From NCBI GenBank assembly GCA_030998015.1, contig JARWMV010000093.1:1-59146 (forward strand): DNA of 59,146 nt. Direction: 5' to 3'. A model generated the notes under the pieces. It had not been told where the DNA came from and did no database searches. It saw only the letters and a list, made by a program, of their open reading frames with translations. The DNA is from Ceratorhiza oryzae-sativae. Its lineage: Eukaryota > Basidiomycota > Agaricomycetes > Cantharellales > Ceratobasidiaceae. A program made the position numbers and the translations under genes. This document shows, in pieces, positions 8,878 to 17,644 of this stretch (position 1 is its first letter; every line of letters begins with the position of its first letter).

Positions 8878-9246
8878 TGTGATGCCTCCAATGATGAAAC
8901 ACAACCCCGCTAATCGATACCCCTGCCAAGACGTGCGCTAAAGCGCAGTTCTCTAGGCAGGGTGTAGATTTGCCTTCGCAAATCATCGATTAGTGGAGCC
9001 CTCCGCGCTTAGGCCGCCCTGCGGGCGATCAAAGAGCGCGGAGGGAATTGGGTTATAAGAAACCCCTCCAGTGATGAAACACAACCCCGCTAATCGATAC
9101 CCCTGCCAAGACGTGCGCTAAAGCGCAGTTCTCTAGGCAGGGTGTAGATTTGCCTTCGCAAATCATCGATTAGTGGAGCCCTCCGCGCTTAGGCCGCCCT
9201 GCGGGCGATCAAAGAGCGCGGAGGGAATTGGGTTATAAGTAACCCC
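8878..9246 (+). repeat. Tandem duplication of C element plus endonuclease tail (about 180-bp unit)
   Basis: Two C copies (8905-9045 and 9085-9225), each preceded by 'cctcca(a/g)tgatgaaac' and followed by 'aattgggttataag'. The duplicated unit is the C element together with its target in the 3' end of the endonuclease. Unit spacing is 180 bp. Confidence 0.9.
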
Positions 9247-9365
9247 TCTGATCTTTATAAAAATAAACGAATAACGAGTTTAAATCCCAGTTTAATGTTT
9301 AGACAAGGCATTGTACATGATAATTAGACGGAGGTTTTTGCAAATCTAGTCAAAGAGTTACAATA

Positions 9366-9444
9366 GACCCCCAATGCGTTGCAGCGTATTGGGGGGCTAT
9401 TGCCCCCCCAAACAATGCAGCGTAGCTGCATTTGTTTGGGGGGT
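9366..9444 (+). mobile_element. D-type double hairpin with CAATA target duplication
   Basis: CAATA at 9361-9365 and 9445-9449. Contains a CCCCCAATGCG/CGTATTGGGGG hairpin and a CCCCAAACAATGCAG/CTGCATTTGTTTGGGG hairpin. Confidence 0.82.
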
Positions 9445-9461
9445 CAATAGCAACACATTCT

Positions 9462-9633
9462 CCGCGCGCGTTAGTTGCTGGTGGGACTTGTCCCACCAAC
9501 CAACGTGAGCAATCGCAACCGTTTGCGATTGCTAGTGCGCGGCATAATATCGATATTTAGCCGCCGGCTGAAAATGACGAACGGTCGTCATTTTCTACGA
9601 GGGAATCTTTAGGATTCCCTCTAACGCCGGCGG
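9462..9633 (-). mobile_element. B element, 172 bp, in an endonuclease frame
   Basis: Between ACA CAT TCT and GCT GAA GTT. Exact removal restores THS/AEVELL. Confidence 0.93.
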
Positions 9634-9832
9634 GCTGAAGTTGAGCTTCTAATTAATGTTTTAGAGAACAAATTCGGTTTAAAATGTACTCTTGCCAAAC
9701 AAGATGCTGGTTTTAGAATTCGAATTTCAGCTAAATCACTAACTGATCTTCTGCGCAGCCGCATAGCGCGCTGCAACAAGGATTATCTCCGCACATGCCC
9801 CCTATGATGTTGTATAAAATAGTTTTATAATG

Positions 9833-10034
9833 CACTGGGGTTTTTCATAAAAAAAACTATATGCCGACCCCTTCGGAAATTTACGGGGTTGTAGACAACC
9901 TTTAATATTTCGAGTTCCCCCTCGAAGGAAAATTTTATTAGGTACCATCTCATAGAGGTGGATAATAAAAAATTTGCTCTCTTCCCCTTCAGGGAATAGT
10001 ACAAATGTCAAAATCTTAAACAAAATTTATCTGC
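9833..10034. other. AT-rich spacer before tRNA-Cys
   Basis: Contains short C-rich patches (ccccttcgg, ccccctcg) but no gene and no B or A copy. It could hold a promoter; I see no motif I can name. Confidence 0.4.
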
Positions 10035-10111
10035 AGAGTTAAGTTTACAGAATGGTTCTGTAGTCAGACTGCAAATTTGATAAAGTTAGGGTTCAATTCC
10101 CTCTTGACTCT
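10035..10111 (+). tRNA. trnC: tRNA-Cys (anticodon GCA)
   Basis: Acceptor agagtta/tgactct, anticodon stem tcaga/tttga with loop ctgcaaa giving GCA, T arm aggg-ttcaatt-ccct. The D arm is less regular (ttac/gtag with an 11-nt loop). Second copy at 23611-23687. Confidence 0.85.
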
Positions 10112-11461
10112 AATCACCGGAATCTAATCACCCCGCCGCTTTAAGGCGGCGGCCGCGAGCTACGCTCGCGGGATTCAGTGCCCTTAATTTTACATGGGCT
10201 ATGAGTCCATAGCCCGCGGCAGTACCCTGTCGAGGTTTTTTGAGGTTTTGGTTTTACCGGCCGGTCAACTATGTTGACACGAGACGGTAAAACACCCTCG
10301 AGAATCGATGTAGATTTGCCTTCGCAAATCATCGATTCTCGGCGAGTCGGCCGCGCTGGGGACGCCCGAAAGGTGACCCGTGCACGCCTGCGAACGCCTT
10401 GGCTTAAGCCAAGGCGGCCCTGGCGTACGCGGGCGTCTGATTCCGAGGTACCCTGGAACTTAAAGTTCCAGGGTACCTCGCAATACCTCGCCGCGAACGC
10501 GGCCTCGATAACCACACCCACGGGTCGTCGACCCTCCGCTTTATTACCCCTGCCAAGACGTGCGCTAAAGCGCAGTTCTCTAGGCAGGGCGGCTGAAATC
10601 TTGGGTTACACCTAAGATTTTAGCCGATAGAGCGGGGGTGTGATTTATCCATTCGGGTGGTCCCAGCGCGACGAGTAGTAAAACAGTACCGGCCGGTCAA
10701 CTATGTTGACACGAGACGGTAAAACAGTGTTTTGCGGGCAGCCGCATAGCGCGCTGCAAGCATGACTGGATGCCACGGATCCGCCGATTACGATCGTGCT
10801 AGCACGATCCTCCATCGGCGGAGGGTTATGTTTCCGCGCGCGTTAGTTGCTGGTGGGACTTGTCCCACCAACCAACGTGAGCAATCGCAACCGTTTGCGA
10901 TTGCTAGTGCGCGGCATAATATCGATATTTAGCCGCCGGCTGAAAATGACGAACGGTCGTCATTTTCTACGAGGGAATCTTTAGGATTCCCTCTAACGCC
11001 GGCGGGACCCGAGCACGCCTGCGAACGCCCTGGCTTAAGCCAAGGCGGCCCTGGCGTGCGCGCGGCGTCTGATTCCGAGGTACCCTGGAACTTAAAGTTC
11101 CAGGGTACCTCGCAATACCTCGCCGCGAACGCGGCCTCGATAACCAAACCCCTCGGGTCAACAGCATGTATTTATATATAAATACAATGCTGGATGACCC
11201 TAAGCGGGGGTTTGATTTGTCTGCAAACCCTTAAGTTCTGGGGTCCCTCTTACCACAATTATGGGAATCCCTTAAATATATTGTTATACAAATAATCAAA
11301 TTTGAGGAACCCCATAATTTTTAGATGAACGCGAAGGGGCTAGCAAAAAAAATGATAAATCACCCAAAAACTATTCAGGATTTATACTGTCGTGGCATGT
11401 ATTAATACAAGCCACGACAGGGGGTTGCCCAGAAACATTTTGGGGTACTAAAGTAAATAAA
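10112..11461. other. Element cluster between tRNA-Cys and tRNA-Pro
   Basis: GTTGAC hairpins near 10257-10290 and 10685-10720, an A-type composite (about 10290-10665), a B copy (10834-11005) abutting an A element (11006-11210, followed by TTTGA), then an AT-rich module at 11240-11330 shared in part with 46950-47030. No gene recognised. Confidence 0.65.
10834..11005 (-). mobile_element. B element, 172 bp, abutting A
   Basis: Directly followed by the A element at 11006-11210, with no spacer. Confidence 0.9.
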
Positions 11462-11533
11462 CGGATAGAAAACAAATTGGCCTGTTGCTTACTTTGGGAG
11501 TAAGATCTTGTTCGTTCGAATCGAACCTGTCCG
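11462..11533 (+). tRNA. trnP: tRNA-Pro (anticodon UGG)
   Basis: Acceptor cggatag/ctgtccg (one G-U pair), D stem aaca/tgtt, anticodon stem cttac/gtaag with loop tttggga giving TGG, T arm gttcg-ttcgaat-cgaac. Second copy at 22189-22260. Confidence 0.92.
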
Positions 11534-12182
11534 ATATAAATTGTACCATAAATAAAAATGGTAATGGCTCCTATATTTCTCCAGGAAAAATAGGGGTTAG
11601 AATTCCCCAAAAAAGTGTACCAATTGTACAAGCCTGACAAGCCTCCCCTGCCCTAGGTATACCAAAGTATAACCTCGCGTTACCTGCTCGGATGCCCCTC
11701 AAACAATGCAGCGTAGCTGCACATGTTTGAGGGGCAGTAGACCCCCAACAAGGAGACCCCCAACAAGGCAGGAGACCCCCAACAAGGCAATGGCCTCCCA
11801 ATGCGTTACAACGCATTGGGGGGGCCATTACCTTATTGGGGGGCTTGTCCGGCAGGTGGCGCTTTGGATTTTTGCCGGTAGATCGGTAAAGCGGCCGTAG
11901 GCGGCAGGGGACTCCTAAGGATGCTTGTCGGAAGACAAGCATCCTTGGGGTTATTAAAAAATATTATTCCATCTACCCTCCGCGCTCTTTGATCGCCCGC
12001 AGGGCGGCCTAAGCGCGGAGGGCTCCAATAATCGATGATTTGCGAAGGCAAATCTACACCCTGCCTAGAGAACTGCGCTTTAGCGCACGTCTTGGCAGGG
12101 GTATCGATTAGCGGGGTAATGCTATATAAGATAGGTCTCTAAACATTTTGGGCGGCCCTAGCCTTGAGGCTAAGTAATTAGG
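11534..12182. other. Hairpin-rich spacer with one C element
   Basis: D-type hairpins at about 11694-11735 and 11786-11842, a 'gatgcttgtc...gacaagcatc' hairpin at about 11918-11943, and a C element (11976-12116, reverse). No gene seen. Confidence 0.6.
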
Positions 12183-12444
12183 CTACCCACCCCTTCCCAC
12201 CAAGATTTGTTTCTTGTTCTTTTTCCTTTAAATTATGAGTTTTTTTATATTAAGGGTTTTCCTGCCCTTAGACCCAGTTTTTCTTTAATATGTTTCACCT
12301 TCTCGTGTCAACTCTGTTGACCGGAAGGTTGACCATATTCCCTTCTGTGTCATCTTAGTTGATCAGAAGAGGAAAACAGCCGCCCAGTATCCTCATAAGA
12401 TATTTTGTTTAGGCTTAAGCCGAAAATATATACAAGTTACAACT
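12183..12444 (+). promoter_or_regulatory. Second copy of the nad4 5' leader
   Basis: Shares 'aagatttgtttcttgttct' and the hairpin-bearing 'ggcttaagccgaaaatata' with the leader just upstream of nad4 (14449-14552). Between the shared blocks there is a GTCAAC/GTTGAC hairpin that is absent from the nad4 leader. The copy continues into the first codons of nad4. That it drives transcription or translation is inference. Confidence 0.6.
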
Positions 12445-12661
12445 ATGTTACAATTATTATTAATAGTACCTTTAATTGGAGCAGTTTATATTATTGACGT
12501 TTATATTCAGCCAATTGGATTTGGTTTAGTTAACTTTAGTGAACTATTCAACCCGCTAACTTGCCTGTTAAGGGTACCTGTTGCTCCGCGTGATGAAAAA
12601 GCATCAAGCCGTTTACCAAAACTGAGCAAACCCCCTTTTCAGTGAGCCCGGAATTTACAGC

Positions 12662-12833
12662 CCGCCGGCGTTAGAGGGAATCCTAAAGATTCCCTCGTAG
12701 AAAATGACGACCGTTCGTCATTTTCAGCCGGCGGCTAAATATCGATATTATGCCGCGCACTAGCAATCGCAAACGGTTGCGATTGCTCACGTTGGTTGGT
12801 GGGACAAGTCCCACCAGCAACTAACGCGCGCGG
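12662..12833 (+). mobile_element. B element, 172 bp
   Basis: In the N-terminal part of the nad4-fused endonuclease. Flanks CAGC before and GCTG after are inverse of each other. Confidence 0.9.
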
Positions 12834-13023
12834 GCTGACGACAGGGTACTGCCGCGGGGCCTTTTATTGGTTGACCTTTATGCTCAAAAACAAAAAGCTT
12901 CTAGAAATGCTAGATTGCAGTTTAAACAAAGTACTATACACAAAGATTATTTACTCAAGCCCTGCTAAGACGTGCGCTAAAGCGCAGTTGCCAGGCAGGG
13001 CCATTTACAAGACCCCAAATAGA

Positions 13024-13235
13024 CCGCCGGCGTTAGAGGGAATCCTTCCACGCAAGATTTATAAATTTATAAATCTTGCTGGACCGAAAGATTCCCTCGT
13101 AGAAAATGACGACCGTTCGTCATTTTCAGCCGGCGGCTAAATATCGATATTATGCCGCGCACTAGCAATCGCAAACGGTTGCGATTGCTCACGTTGGTTG
13201 GTGGGACAAGTCCCACCAGCAACTAACGCGCGCGG
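13024..13235 (+). mobile_element. B element, 212-bp form
   Basis: Nested within a larger insert (about 12959-13325) that splits LLK(H) from LFKEYCG. Followed by the 'ccgccaatggaacattggcgg' hairpin and a GCGCTTAGG...GAGCGC hairpin. Confidence 0.9.
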
Positions 13236-13762
13236 GCCTTCGCAAATCCGCCAATGGAACATTGGCGGGGTATTTAGAGTTCTCAGCGCTTAGGCCGCCC
13301 TTCGGGCGATCAAAGAGCGCTGAGAATTTATTTAAAGAGTATTGTGGTTCAAACCCCAAGACAAATTTTATTTCTTTAAAAGAAAAAAAACATAGTTCTA
13401 TGAGATTTTATACCCCGCCTCCTGGATCTCTAGAGATCCAGGGAGCGGAGTTTACCTTGTTTTAACGAGTTTTATGACCCCAACGATCGGGCGTCGATTT
13501 CCCTACTGCCCCCCAAACATGTGCAGCTACGCTGCATTGTTTGAGGGGCATCCGCCCCCCAATAATGCAATGGCCTCCCAATGCGTTACCAAGCCTGTAA
13601 GGCACGCCCTACGGGCCAACGTATTGGGGGTCAATTGTTGGGGGTCTACGGAAATCATCCCGATCGTTAGGCGCTGCCCGAGCGTGGGCCGCGCTAAGGC
13701 GCGATCTACGCTCGGGAGTTTGTTTTATTTCGAGGGTAAAAAATTCATTCCAACTAACATAG

Positions 13763-13903
13763 CCCCGCTAATCGATACCCCTGCCAAGACGTGCGCTAAA
13801 GCGCAGTTCTCTAGGCAGGGTGTAGATTTGCCTTCGCAAATCATCGATTAGTGGAGCCCTCCGCGCTTAGGCCGCCCTGCGGGCGATCAAAGAGCGCGGA
13901 GGG
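13763..13903 (+). mobile_element. C element, 141 bp, in an endonuclease frame
   Basis: Between NI and GDLFTTKS. Exact removal leaves a continuous frame. Confidence 0.88.
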
Positions 13904-14212
13904 GTGACTTATTCACAACTAAGTCTTTAGCCTATTGGATTTGCGCTGATGGTAGTTTTGATAAATCAACTAAAAGAGTCATTCTTTGTACAGAATCTTT
14001 TACAATAAAAGAAGTTGAACTATTAATCAATGTTTTAAATGACAAATGGGATTTAGAGAGTTACAAAAAAAAAGCTTCAAATGGTGGTTATAGAATTGTT
14101 ATACCACAAAGAAAATTAGCGATTCTACAATCTACCCCTGCCAAGACGTGCGCTAAAGCGCAGTTGCCCAGGCAGGGGCTTAATAGGACCCATACTGCCC
14201 CCTATGATGCGC

Positions 14213-14384
14213 CCGCCGGCGTTAGAGGGAATCCTAAAGATTCCCTCGTAGAAAATGACGACCGTTCGTCATTTTCAGCCGGCGGCTAAATATCGATATT
14301 ATGCCGCGCACTAGCAATCGCAAACGGTTGCGATTGCTCACGTTGGTTGGTGGGACAAGTCCCACCAGCAACTAACGCGCGCGG
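14213..14384 (+). mobile_element. B element, 172 bp
   Basis: At the extreme 3' end of the nad4-fused endonuclease. Its removal leaves ATG ATG CGC AGT TTG TAG. Confidence 0.9.
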
Positions 14385-14552
14385 AGTTTGTAGTCGATCT
14401 AAAACTCAAAAATCTTTTGTTTGTTTCATTTAATTTTGCATAATTCAACCCCCCCCAAGATTTGTTTCTTGTTCTTTTCTTTAAAAAAATAAAATTTTAA
14501 TCCTTAGATATTTTGTTTCGGCTTAAGCCGAAAATATATAAAAATTAAAACT

Positions 14553-16075
14553 ATGTTACAATTATTATTAATAATTCCTTTACTGGGGGCTGCGGCCCTT
14601 TTACCCTTTTCAACTGACGCAAAAGGTTCTTCATTTGCTAGATATTTAGGCCTAAATTCTGAAGCCAGAATGAAACAATTAGCTCTATTTACATCTATAG
14701 TTAATTTTATTATCTCAATGGTAATGTGGGCTCAATTTGATTCAAGTGTTAGTCATTACCAATTTCAAGAAGAATTCACACAAATTAGTTTTTGCCATTT
14801 TCACTTAGGTATCGATGGTATCTCCCTATATTTTGTTCTTCTAACAACCTTTATTACACCTAATTTGTATCTTATCTAATTGGCATGATATTAAAGTAGG
14901 ATTAAAATACTTCTTAATTGCTTTTTAGTATTAGAAACTCTTCAAATAGCAGTTTTCGTGGTATTAGATCTTCTATTGTTCTATATCTTCTTCGAAAGTG
15001 TATTAATTCCTTTATTCCTAATTGTAGGAATTTGGGGAGCAGGTGAGGCTAGAATCAGAGCGTCTTTCTTATTATTCCTTTATACTTTAGCTGGATCTCT
15101 ATTCATGTTATTGCTATAATGTTAATATATTACAATGTAGGTTCTACAGATTTTACTCTTCTATCAATGAATAACATAAGTCTGGAAGCCAAAAATATTT
15201 ATGGTTGGGGTTCTTTTTAGCATTTGCTGTAAAAACTCCATTATACCCGTTCCATATTTGGCTACCTAGAGCCCACAGTGAAGCTCCTTTAGCCGCTCAA
15301 TCTTACTAGCTGCTATTATACTTAAATTCCCTGTGTATGGAATTATGAGAATACTACTACCATTTTTACCTATGCAAGTAATTATTTTGGTCCTTTAGTT
15401 CAAACTATTGCAATAATCACTTTAGTTTATGCTTCTCTAGCTACAATAATCCAACACGACACTAAAGTATTAGTAGCGTATTCATCTGTTGCGCACATGG
15501 CAGTAATAATTTTAGGTCTATTTTCTAACACTATAATTGGTATCGAAGGAGCTATTGTGCTGTCATTAGCACATGGTTTTGTAAGTCCAGCATTATTTAT
15601 ACTAGTAGGTGGTGTCTTGTACAATAGATATCATACAAGAATTATAAATTACTATCGTGGATTAGCACAAACAATGCCTCTGTTTGTAGTATTCTTTCTT
15701 ATCTTTACTATAGCAAATACCGGAATTCCTTTAACTGTTAATTTCATAGGGGAGTTTCTATCTTTAATTGGTATTTTTGAAAGAAATGCGCTTGCTGGTG
15801 TAATTGGTGCTACAACTATAGTCCTTTCAGCTTGTTATTCTATTTGGTTCCACAATAGAATTTCTTATGGGAAATTCTCACCTTACCTAGTTCCTGTGAT
15901 AGACTTGGATAGAAGAGAATTTATGTTACTAATCTCTCTCTTGATTCCGACAGTATTTTTTGGTATATTTCCTAATGTAATTTTGGAATCTCTTCATACT
16001 TCAGTAACATCTTTATTATTTAACACAATCCCCTCCCCGCCGGCGTTAGAGGGAATCCTAAAGATTCCCTCGTAG
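14553..16075 (+). pseudogene. nad4: nad4, frameshifted copy (left arm)
   Basis: Same gene as the intact copy at 17645-19171, but with about six single-base indels between 14860 and 15372. Examples: an extra A near 14864, a shortened T run near 14925, and missing bases near 15112, 15186, 15298 and 15371. The N-terminal 104 residues and the part from about 15427 to the end are unaffected. Clustering in one 0.5-kb patch, mostly as homopolymer losses, looks more like sequence error than decay, so the biological gene may be intact here. Confidence 0.9.
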
Positions 16076-16208
16076 AAAATGACGACCGTTCGTCATTTTC
16101 AGCCGGCGGCTAAATATCGATATTATGCCGCGCACTAGCAATCGCAAACGGTTGCGATTGCTCACGTTGGTTGGTGGGACAAGTCCCACCAGCAACTAAC
16201 GCGCGCGG
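16037..16208 (+). mobile_element. B element, 172 bp, at the nad4 3' end
   Basis: Supplies the last codons and stop of nad4 (see 17645-19171). The outer flanks TAACACA and TGTGTTA are inverse of each other. Confidence 0.92.
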
Positions 16209-16743
16209 AGAATGTGTGTTATTAAGTATTATTCCTTTAACATGCGCTAAATCGCCTGAGGCAGGCCTCCCACAGTCAGATGGAAATCATCAAAAGGATT
16301 TTTTAACTGAACCCCGCTAATCGATACCCCTGCCAAGACGTGCGCTAAAGCGCAGTTCTCTAGGCAGGGTGTAGATTTGCCTTCGCAAATCATCGATTAG
16401 TGGAGCCCTCCGCGCTTAGGCCGCCCTGCGGGCGATCAAAGAGCGCTTAGGCCGCCCTGCGGGCGATCAAAGAGCGCTTAGGCCGCCCTGCGGGCGATCA
16501 AAGAGCGCTTAGGCCGCCCTTCGGGCGATCAAAGAGCGCGTTAGAAAAAAGTAAAAGTAAAAGAGACTATACTTCAAAACTTTTAAGTTAGGTGATAAAA
16601 TAAAGGGGTCTGGTTTCCCGACCCCCTAAGTATGCTTTAGTTAATTTATCTTATTGTAAAAACTATAAAGTATCTTTAAAATATTAGACTTAATATTGGT
16701 CTACCACATGAATTAAGTGAGATAAATTTATTTTATTTATCAT
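16209..16743. other. Post-nad4 spacer with expanded C element
   Basis: C element from 16312 whose last hairpin module (31 bp, gcgcttaggccgccctgcgg...) is repeated four times to about 16541. An AT-rich stretch with 'gggtctggtttcccgacccc' follows, to 16743. No gene seen. Confidence 0.7.
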
Positions 16744-16980
16744 ACCCCGCTTAGGGTCAACCAGCATTGTATTTATATATAAATACATGCTGTTGACCCG
16801 TGGGTATGGTTATCGAGGCCGCGTTCGCGGCGAGGTATTGCGAGGTACCCTGGAACTTTCAGTTCCAGGGTACCTCGCAATACCTCGCCGCGAACGCGGC
16901 CTCGATAACCATACCCACGGGTCAACAGCATGTATTTATATATAAATACAATGCTGGTTGACCCTAAGCGGGGGTATGAT
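16744..16980. repeat. Turn-around point of inverted repeat 1
   Basis: The axis lies at 16859, in the 3-nt loop of the hairpin ggaact-ttc-agttcc, which is the GGTACCCTGGAAC hairpin of an A element. Left of the axis the A element is normal. Right of it, instead of the usual 'ggaatcagacgcc' continuation, the sequence returns as the reverse complement, so two half A elements face each other. Confidence 0.93.
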
Positions 16981-17644
16981 AAATAAAATAAATTTATCTC
17001 ACTTAATTCATGTGGTAGACCAATATTAAGTCTAATATTTTAAAGATACTTTATAGTTTTTACAATAAGATAAATTAACTAAAGCATACTTAGGGGGGTC
17101 GGGAAACCAGACCCCTTTATTTTATCACCTAACTTAAAAGTTTTGAAGTATAGTCTCTTTTACTTTTACTTTTTTCTAACGCGCTCTTTGATCGCCCGAA
17201 GGGCGGCCTAAGCGCTCTTTGATCGCCCGCAGGGCGGCCTAAGCGCTCTTTGATCGCCCGCAGGGCGGCCTAAGCGCTCTTTGATCGCCCGCAGGGCGGC
17301 CTAAGCGCGGAGGGCTCCACTAATCGATGATTTGCGAAGGCAAATCTACACCCTGCCTAGAGAACTGCGCTTTAGCGCACGTCTTGGCAGGGGTATCGAT
17401 TAGCGGGGTTCAGTTAAAAAATCCTTTTGATGATTTCCATCTGACTGTGGGAGGCCTGCCTCAGGCGATTTAGCGCATGTTAAAGGAATAATACTTAATA
17501 ACACACATTCTCCGCGCGCGTTAGTTGCTGGTGGGACTTGTCCCACCAACCAACGTGAGCAATCGCAACCGTTTGCGATTGCTAGTGCGCGGCATAATAT
17601 CGATATTTAGCCGCCGGCTGAAAATGACGAACGGTCGTCATTTT

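Larger units (their letters stand above)
8019..9240 (+). pseudogene. LAGLIDADG_2-type endonuclease, C-terminal half shattered by elements
   Basis: Fragments in order: KTVKWDELSTF (8025-8056), B insert (8057-8228), EVNLLIKVLNEWNL (about 8230-8265), A-type composite (about 8266-8645), KCYANKQ (about 8650-8673), C insert (8674-8814), then GYIIVIPSYSISVLQELLANV...PPMMKH (about 8817-8904). A second C insert (8905-9045) splits the last codons. The expected ending K-I-G-L-stop (aattgggttataa) follows each of the two later C copies. Exact removal of either C copy rejoins the frame (CAA AAA ATT GG and CAC AAA ATT GGG). The N-terminal half is not visible next to it. Mirror at about 24480-25703. Confidence 0.72.
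9290..9832 (+). pseudogene. LAGLIDADG_2-type endonuclease C-terminal part, interrupted
   Basis: Reads DGGFCKSSQRVTI (about 9328-9365), a D-type insert (9366-9444, CAATA on both sides), ATHS, a B insert (9462-9633), and then AEVELLINVLENKFG and a basic C-terminal stretch to SLTDLL (about 9634-9750). The 23-bp-unit hairpin (about 9751-9776) follows, then LSPHMPPMMLYKIVL and the stop at 9830-9832. Exact removal of the B and of D plus one CAATA gives one frame. Just upstream of DGGF the frame is shifted (KALYMII is out of phase), so the N-terminal side is decayed. Mirror at about 23890-24432. Confidence 0.75.
12445..14400 (+). pseudogene. LAGLIDADG_2-type endonuclease fused to nad4 start codons, interrupted
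   Basis: The first 13 codons (MLQLLLIVPLIGA) and the leader copy those of nad4. A different sequence follows, leading into a typical endonuclease N-terminus (...SKPPFSVSPEF). B (12662-12833) separates it from motif 1, LLLVDLYAQKQKASRNARL (about 12860-12910), and KQSTIHKDYLLK. Nested inserts (about 12959-13325, including the 212-bp B at 13024-13235) precede LFKEYCGSNPK. Hairpins at about 13417-13730 follow, then EGKKFIPTNI, a C insert (13763-13903) and DLFTTKSLAYWICADGSFD (second motif). The frame then reads CTESFTIKEVELLINVLND, reaches LAILQS, a CCCTGCC hairpin insert (about 14135-14167) and PILPPMMR, and meets B (14213-14384). Exact removal of C gives AAC ATA GGT GAC (NIGDLF). Mirror at about 19323-21277. 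Confidence 0.75.
3200..16858 (+). repeat. Left arm of giant inverted repeat 1 (13.7 kb)
   Basis: Base-for-base reverse complement of 16860-30522. Paired coordinates sum to 33722 over the outer 9 kb (for example tRNA-Arg 4065-4136 with 29586-29657). The sum drifts by a few bases near nad4 because of indels in this arm. The outer edge coincides with the end of the 212-bp B copy at 3200: beyond it the two flanks differ. Confidence 0.95.

Noticed and set aside
11371..11640. 89-codon minus-strand frame overlapping tRNA-Pro
   Set aside because: Antisense of the tRNA and of spacer sequence, with no similarity to any mitochondrial protein.
16744..16980. Hairpin telomere of a linear mitochondrial chromosome
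   Set aside because: A palindromic axis is what a replicated hairpin telomere would give, but there are two different axes and each lies inside an ordinary dispersed element with identical copies elsewhere. Fold-back at a hairpin is simpler.
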